From Calvatia gigantea (Eukaryota; Basidiomycota; Agaricomycetes; Agaricales; Lycoperdaceae), in NCBI GenBank assembly GCA_025093985.1, contig JACAAK010000002.1:3720001-3784000 (forward strand): 64,000 nt of DNA, given 5' to 3'. Positions 57,475 to 64,000 of the stretch are shown here, piece by piece. The notes under the pieces were generated by a model. It saw only the letters and a program-made list of their open reading frames with translations. It had not been told where the DNA came from and made no database searches. The translations under genes were made by a program, and so were the position numbers. Position 1 is the stretch's first letter; each line of letters opens with the position of its first letter.

Positions 57475-57953
57475 GGGATGCCTGTCCTGATGGAAGAACG
57501 GTAATAGACCTGCATTCTGATGTTCTGCTCAAAGCTTGACTGGTTCCCCGAGAAGTATCTCCTTCGCCTAAACCTGGGACACTAAACACGTAGCCATGTA
57601 ATCCCCAGCCGACTAGATCCAAGCTGAGTGATATAAAATTCCGGCGACGCTGCAATTTTTATGCGCTACTTCTGGCTTTGCCTTTTCGGTTTACTTCTTG
57701 GGTCAGGACACGAACACCCAAGACTTCAATAATAAGCAAAGCTCATTCTGGTTTGTTACGTGCTTCCTCTTTCATACCCAGTAGAAACAAATCACCCTTG
57801 AAAAATCGACGATCCCAGCCAGGGTTAGGGTATGCTTCAAATTCTCGCTGGGTAAAGCTGAAGAACTCTATATTAGAGTGGCATAATCCTTAATTTAACC
57901 TCGCTTCCCTGGCCAGGTAGAATACCAAAGGCGAATCCCTATATCGGACGCCG
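57475..57953. other. Spacer between convergent MFS copies 4 and 5
   Basis: Shared 3' region of two convergent genes. No gene or terminator structure is recognised. Confidence 0.45.
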
Positions 57954-60016
57954 CTAGTTGTTCTCGGCGGTAGAATAACCAACATCCACCCAGGCACGCA
58001 TAGGCCCCCCATATGCAATGACCAAATATACCAGGCTCCCGAAGAATTCAGAATATCATGGTAAAATTAACAAACCGGAACTTACCCAAAGCCAGAAAGA
58101 GCAAGTAACGATATCATAGTGCTAGTGAAGAGGTAGCCGTATGCATTGACAGCTGGAAGGAGTATTGCTGTCGACCCTGCAAGAACAAGAGATCGGAACG
58201 CGCTGTGAAGGTGGTCCCGCATCAACCTATACAATCCGATTCTGGGACTGAGAACGCAACGTACTTGACGGCGGCAGTTGCCTCTGCACTGTGGGAATGC
58301 AGGATATCAACAATATAGGCACCGCACGGGGTGAATGCGATATCAGTCTATGGACCGGCCAACGCCGAATTGAACTGCGGGAAGAGATGGAGCGGAGAGG
58401 CAAATACTCACCCCAATGCCATTTATGAAGAGACAAACAAGGTTCAGCCCCAGGCCAAGTCTGCCCGGTACGTACTTTGTGATTAAGGCAGGTACAAGGA
58501 CGGTGAAAGGGAGGAAGACGCCGAAAAAGGCATGCCCGAAGCCGGTCCTCGGGGTACCAGTAGCCGCGTTTCTCCCTGTATTTGATTACGATTTTATCGG
58601 ATATCCAGGCCCGCTAGTGGGGAACCAACTAGTGAATGACGAATACGAAGTTTCATCGAATCAAGGCCGTGATTGTGCAACGTATGTGAATGCTTACGTG
58701 CATTTCCAATGCCAAGAGGGAGGAAACATAGGCCGATCATGGCTTCATTTGTGATGTCATAGCGTTTACCCTGCCGCAGCAACAGAGCTCAGCGAGCAAC
58801 CGAATTGATGTGGATGTGATACGCACGATAGTGTATGCGAAGGTCATTAACAGAGCTTTTGAAAGTTGAACATGCGTTCTAAACATGATAGCGACACAAG
58901 ACGGCTCACTCATGTCCGTTAACAGGAAAAGGGCACCCATTACTGGCTATCGAAAACCGAGCGTCATCAATCAAAACCGAAGGTGGGATACAAAATACAC
59001 CACGACGCACAATGGCTAGAACATTTGGGGCAGCGAAGATATAACAGTTGGTTAAATGGGTTCAATAGGATGGGTCTCCATCGAGGGTGGATTCTTCCTG
59101 ATTGTCTGTATTCGTCGATGCCCATCGTACCCGGATGACTGGTTTCGGGAAATAGCCAATAGATACAGAAGACAGCACCGAATGCGAAGGTCGCGAGTCC
59201 ATAGTGTATCGCCCTCCAAGAAAAATAGTGAGCAGTGACACCTATATCATTGTTTTCGGTAAGCCAACATCCATGTCCGAACGAGGACTCACCTCCGATT
59301 GTTGGTGCGAGAGCAAGTCCCAGGAGACCGGTCTGAAAGAACTTAGTGGAGTCAATGAGAAGGGAAAGCTCCGAGGACTCACACCGAAGTAACTCCCTAA
59401 CGCCGTTCCTCTTTCCTCCAATTTGTAGATATCGCCGATAACACCAGCGCCAACTGACAGACTAGGGGACGCACCCATGGCTTGAATAAATCGCCAGCAA
59501 ATCAGTTGAACAGCATTTTGCGCCCTTCGCGACCCCTAAAGAACCGATGATTGCCAAGGGAAGATACCATAAATAACAGGGTCGGCGACCATCTGTTAAA
59601 CGTTGAGAGGAGACAACAGGTACAAGGGGAGGACTCGGAACGCACAGAACTTAGCGTATTTCGATCCCAGAAGTCCTCCCAAGCATCCCCCTAAAATGTT
59701 AATGCTAATAGAATAACTATGGAAGTATCAGCAGACGCTGTTCAAGAGTTTGGAACGAGTCACGAACCTAATAATCTCTCCCGTTGAGTTGAGCTCCTTG
59801 GCAATTTGGGGTATAGATGGAACAAATGTTCCCATGGTAAAGACTATTGAGTCTCCAATGAAACCGCCCGCGAGGTGTCGATAAAACTCAAACCGTACAT
59901 GCAACAAGTCCGCCCCATGACACGATAGCCACCAGCAACCTTTTCTTCGCAGGCGAAAATCGCTCGTACACAAGGTCATGTTTGTTTGCCAACAATGGGA
60001 CCTCCTCGCTAGCCAT
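57954..60016 (-). pseudogene. MFS transporter (DHA1-like), copy 5, frameshifted
   Basis: This starts MASEEVPLLANKHDLVYERF at 60,016 with good first exons (TFVPSIPQIAKELNSTG, GGCLGGLLGSKYAKF). Extra bases near 59,525 (in GVARGAQ), 58,610 (in the AGWISDK motif) and 58,526 (in LRASLFG) each shift the frame. SPSLSVGAGVIGDIYKLEER and the last exon (VDVGYSTAENN-stop at 57,954) are otherwise kept. It is tandem with copy 6 and convergent with copy 4. Confidence 0.75.
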
Positions 60017-61015
60017 GGCTTTGAGGTGAAATATCAGTGATTTTAATGGGCAACCAGATAATAATGGATGGGGTTCCTAGTATGTATGCGGCCAAGGGGA
60101 GCGAGGAACGACACGGTTGGGAGGTTGCTGGTCTCTTAACCCGTCCTGAGATTATTATGATTCGTTAGGTGATCCGCTCACGACGCAAACTGAATAGAAG
60201 TGCCTGACAAGACGAAAATAAGCTGAACCGACTCGGATCTGTATGCACGCGTGACTCATCGGCTCTGGCATGCATCTTATTGGGAATGCTACTACACACG
60301 GAAACGTCTGTTCAAGGTAAAGGATAGCCCCGTACCCTCCATATCAGCCCATCCTCAGGTCAATGTATCTATTAAACACTGGATCATCCAGTGCTTATCG
60401 CAGCAATGACCTAGGCGACCAAGCCAGGTTCTGCCGAGCAGCTGGCAGTAAGTCGTTGGTACGCAATATATAGCAGGGGGGCCATCTCTCACACCCCAGC
60501 TAGGTTCATTCGAGATTTTTGTCTGATCTGAATCAACTCAAATATTTTCCACCGGTTATTAGAGAATCCCATTGCTTAAGCACAAGGAGATATCAGGGTG
60601 GTGCTGTGAGTACCGTATCGCGTCCAACACCAAACTCAGGAAAGCTAGGACCTAGGTGCTACTGGCGTCTGACCCGCCCTGACCAAGGTATAAGCACGAA
60701 ATGTCGGTAAATATCAATGACCTTCGGCAATTTGCAATCATCCCGAGCATAACCGTTAACAAATTTTATACCAAGTTCTTGGTCAAAGAGTGCCTAAAGG
60801 TGTGAGGGCGTCAAGCACCATCTCACCTACCCATGTTAAGCGTTTTGTGTGTTTTTTTCCAGCCGTGTGCGATGAGACACAGCTTGCGGCCTCCATTATA
60901 CGTGGTATCTATCTCGGGCGCCGCACATGGTGAAAACATTCTCTGTTCATACAGACTTGAATGAATCTCGTTTGCACTACGTGGTACCTCGAGATACACT
61001 TTCGGACTCACAACT
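60017..61015. other. Intergenic between MFS copies 5 and 6
   Basis: 1 kb with no supported gene; it includes the promoter of copy 5. Confidence 0.45.
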
Positions 61016-63106
61016 TCAATTAGTACTCTCAGTCGAAAAACCAACGTCTACCCAAGCTCGCATAGATTCCCCATAACTGATGGTTAGATACGTCAACCTA
61101 TGTAAGAAAGTCAGACACCATGACAAGAACAAAAAAAAACACTTGAGCATACCCAAAACCCAGGAGTGCGAGAAACGAAACCATGGTATTTGTGAACAGG
61201 TGGCCATATCGGTTGATAAGTGGGAGGAGGCTTCCTATCGCAAACGAAAGAGTGACGGATCGGAAGGCGCTTTATGAATCATGCCAAATCAACATAGATC
61301 GTAAGTCGTGGACCAAGAGTCTGACATACTTTACGGCAGCGGTTGCCTCTGCGCTGTTAGAATGCAAGACATCAACAACGTACGCGCCGCATGGTGTCAA
61401 CGCGATATCAGTCTACAAGAAAATCAGTGCAAAGTCAATTGGAGTTCCACGAAACGGATGGTGTTATGTAGCAAAGAACTCACGCCGATGCCGTTCAGAA
61501 AAAGACAAATGAGGATAAAGGCAAGTCCCAGTTGACCTGGGACGTACTTCACGATCAAAGCAGGCACGAGTACAGTGAAAGGAAGAAAGGTGCCGAAGAG
61601 ACTTGCACGCAGGCGGTCCTCGGGGTACCAGAACCCGCGTTTTTTCTTGTATTTGATCACTATTTTATCGGATATCCAACCTGCGAGTGGCGCACCAACT
61701 GGAGATTTGAGAGGGCGGAAATGCATTGCAGATTACTTCAGCAGGCAAGGTGGTGTAGGGATTGCGGTACTCACTTGCATTGCCAATGCCGAGTGGGAGA
61801 AAACATAGGCCGATTAATCCTTCGTTTTCAATGCCGTAGTGTTTCCCCTTGGATATCAGGTCTCAATAAAACTTGAGGTACATGCAGAATCGTGTACGTA
61901 CGATTGTATACGCAAAGGGGACCAATAAAGCTTTTGAAAACTTTAATACGTGTTGCAAACCGTTGCAAGACAACTTACCGAAGTCCGTTAACAAGAAGAC
62001 GGCACCCATGAAAGACTGTTATGCCAGCGTGTCAGCGGTCAAAACTAGATGCTTGGATGTGATAACGCATGGCGACGTACGGCGGCGAGGATGTTAGGAC
62101 TACGAAGGTATAGGAGTTGCTTAAATGGATTCAACAAAATGGGTCTCCATTTTGGATGAATCCTTCCAGATTCCTTGTAATCGTCGACACCCATCGTGCC
62201 AGGGTGGCTGGTTTCGGGGAATAACCAGAAAATGCAGAAGAGAGCCCCAAATCCGAAGATGGCAAGTCCGTAATGTATTGCTCGCCATGAGAAGTAATGT
62301 GCAGTAACGCCTGTAGGTGGGTCAGTGCAAATTAAACACAATATAGAGAGGCGTACCCCCAATAGTAGGTGCAATAGCGAGACCAAAAAGACCGGTCTGG
62401 AAGAATTTTAGTGAAGAGATGAAACAGGGTTCAGGGGCGTGGAACCTACACCAAAATAACTCCCTAAAGCCGCACCTCGCTCCTCCAATTTGTAAATATC
62501 ACCTATCACGCCAGCACCGACGGACAAGCTGGGTGAGCTACCCAAGCCTTGGACGAATCGCCAACAGATCAGCTGAGTCACAGTTTGCGCTCTTGCGACT
62601 CCCAGGGAGCCTGTAATTGTGACGGGAAGACACCATAGATAAGACGGCCGACGACCAGTCTATGTTACACGCAAAAGATGAGGCGCCCTGTTCCGAAAAG
62701 GAAAACTTGAAGCTTACAAAATTTGGAGTATTTCGACCCAAGGAGCCCACCCAAACAGCCTGCGAGAATGTTTATGCTGATTGTGTAACTGTGGGAGATT
62801 GCAAGTGTCAGTGGGTGCGTCTCTGTACTTTTGAGGATCCCGTCGCTAACCTAATAATCTCCCCTCTCGAGTTGAGCTCCTTGGCAATCTGGGGTATGGA
62901 CGGGACAAAAGTTCCGCCAGTAAAGACTGGCCACAGTTCCCGGTCGATATCAATTATACCAAATATTGGGGAGCAATGAAGAGCGTACAAGCAACAAGTC
63001 CGCTCCACGACACAATCGCCACCAACAACCTTTTCTTTTGCGTTGAAAACCGTTCATAGATAAGGTCATGTTTGTTTGTTAGTAACGGCGTCTCCTCGCT
63101 GGCCAT
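61016..63106 (-). CDS. MFS transporter (DHA1-like), copy 6, intact
   Basis: About 13 exons, all junctions consistent. It starts MASEETPLLTNKHDLIYERF (63,106). Then come TGGTFVPSIPQIAKELNSRG, INILAGCLGGLLGSKYSKF, GRRPSYLWCLPVTITGS, ARAQTVTQLICWRFVQGLG, SPSLSVGAGVIGDIYKLEER, FPETSHPGTMGVDDYKESG, WRPILLNPFKQLLYL, FMGAVFLLTDF, GKHYGIENEGLIGLCFLPLG, GAPLAGWISDKIVIKYKKKR, TDIALTPCGAYVVDVLHSNS, LTYLTISYGESMRAWVDVG, and a stop at 61,016-61,018. This is the same antiporter family as copy 4 but clearly diverged from it (for example INILAGC versus SIYIIAT), so the two open copies may differ in substrate. Confidence 0.78.
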
Positions 63107-64000
63107 GGCTCAGAGGATAAACGTTAAACGTTAGTGGATGAGATAGGAACAATTGAGTCCGACACGTGTGCGAACACAGAAGATCAATTGCCAGCAAGGC
63201 TGTAGTTCGTCATCCTTGTTTCGACCCTGACTCTTATTTAAAACCCGCAACTCCTTGACTCATCGAGTGATCCGTTAACAACGCAAGTTTCGGTAGGCCT
63301 GCTGTGGTGCTGCCGCAGGTGCAAGTCATTCCAATTGATTGTTATCTCTGACATGAATCTGAGAAGTTATGTTGTGCACATGGGCTAGAACACAGGAATG
63401 AGAAGGACGCTGGAAATTACACCAACGTTCAAACGTACACTTCTACCAGCTCCTGATACCAACATTTGGAGTGTTATCCCGGCCAGAATCCCCCCTTTCA
63501 CTAACACAGTCCATCTTCCGCCTACTATCCAGTGATTCTAAACAGTGTGGGGTCATATGATATTCGAACAAAACTTGTTTCGTACAAAGACGTAACCAAC
63601 GCACCAACAGGCATGGAGAGTACATTCCTTGTCGGCCCGCTACCGAACCGCGGCCGCGCTACCCCGGTGGCCGAACCTTTACGACCCAATGTTGACTTAA
63701 TTCAAGTTGAGAATTGAGCCGTTGGGGTGAAGCCTACGACAGGTGATGCCTATTGGAAGATTCTTGGGGCTTCTCTCGCACGGTTGCAGTTCACGCCGAC
63801 ATATATCGAACCGTGCATGCGGGTGGTCGACGTTCTCAACCTCCACGAGGAGTGGGCGTATTGGTCAACGCCGCCTTCGGCATCGGCCGATGTCTTTTTG
63901 TAATACATCCTAGACGCTAGAATCGCGGAAGTTGTTGAGTTGGGGACAACACTCTTTTAAACCTTCCTCAGGCGAGCACTAACTTCTCATCCTCAACGAG
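63107..64000. other. Window end; promoter of MFS copy 6 and an unrecognised stretch
   Basis: A short + strand frame at 63,532-63,717 (VGSYDIRTKLVSYKD then NAPTGMESTFLVGP) and a further open block near 63,790-63,902 (YIEPCMRVVDVLNLHEEWAY) look coding-like and could be exons of a gene continuing past the window. I do not recognise the family. Confidence 0.35.

Noticed and set aside
44294..63106. A secondary-metabolite gene cluster with transporter amplification
   Set aside because: No synthase, terpene cyclase, NRPS/PKS or tailoring enzyme lies within this stretch; the only P450 is 40 kb away and broken.

Overview
The window reads as genomic DNA of a filamentous basidiomycete, most likely an Agaricomycete. 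Genes are split by many GT-AG introns of about 50-60 nt, often with a recognisable branch site. The gene content is typical of mushroom-forming fungi: a multi-exon cytochrome P450, many DUF6593-type small proteins, GH31 alpha-glucosidases, an F-box/LRR-like protein, a MYND-finger protein and DHA1-type MFS transporters. There are no bacterial operons, ribosome binding sites, rRNA, tRNA or CRISPR. Exon calls below were made by hand from splice signals, frame continuity and comparison of the paralogues inside the window.

Layout. (1) 1-4.6 kb: a P450 gene (- strand) split in its K-helix exon by a 2.3-kb transposon-like palindrome with a perfect 9-bp target duplication. (2) 6.4-17.9 kb, segment A: DUF6593 genes, a decayed PD-(D/E)XK-like gene, a 798-bp MITE, an intact gene for a secreted repeat-rich protein, a GH31 fragment and two more DUF6593 copies. 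(3) 18-25 kb, the centre: intact F-box/LRR-like and MYND genes plus two intact and one decayed DUF6593 genes. (4) 26-34 kb, segment B: an inverted relative of A, carrying a nearly full-length but broken GH31 gene. (5) 34-44 kb, segment C: a second copy in the B orientation with another almost intact GH31 gene, a decayed repeat-protein gene, and an intact Tc1-like transposon nested inside a Harbinger-like element. (6) 44-63 kb: six paralogous MFS transporter genes in three same-strand pairs (--, ++, --), with one unrelated single-exon gene among them. Two transporter copies (55.4-57.5 and 61.0-63.1 kb) have clean reading frames; the others carry frameshifts or stops.

How it fits together. The window looks like a rapidly duplicating and decaying region. 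A module of DUF6593 type 1, secreted Pro/Lys repeat protein, GH31 and DUF6593 type 2 occurs three times, and the transporter family occurs six times. Usually one or two copies per family stay open while the others collect lesions, most of them single-base insertions. Because paralogous segments are present, insertions can be checked against empty sites within the same window. The least described part is the repeated association of DUF6593 genes with the secreted repeat protein and GH31. Its function is unknown, and I infer only that the genes travel together.
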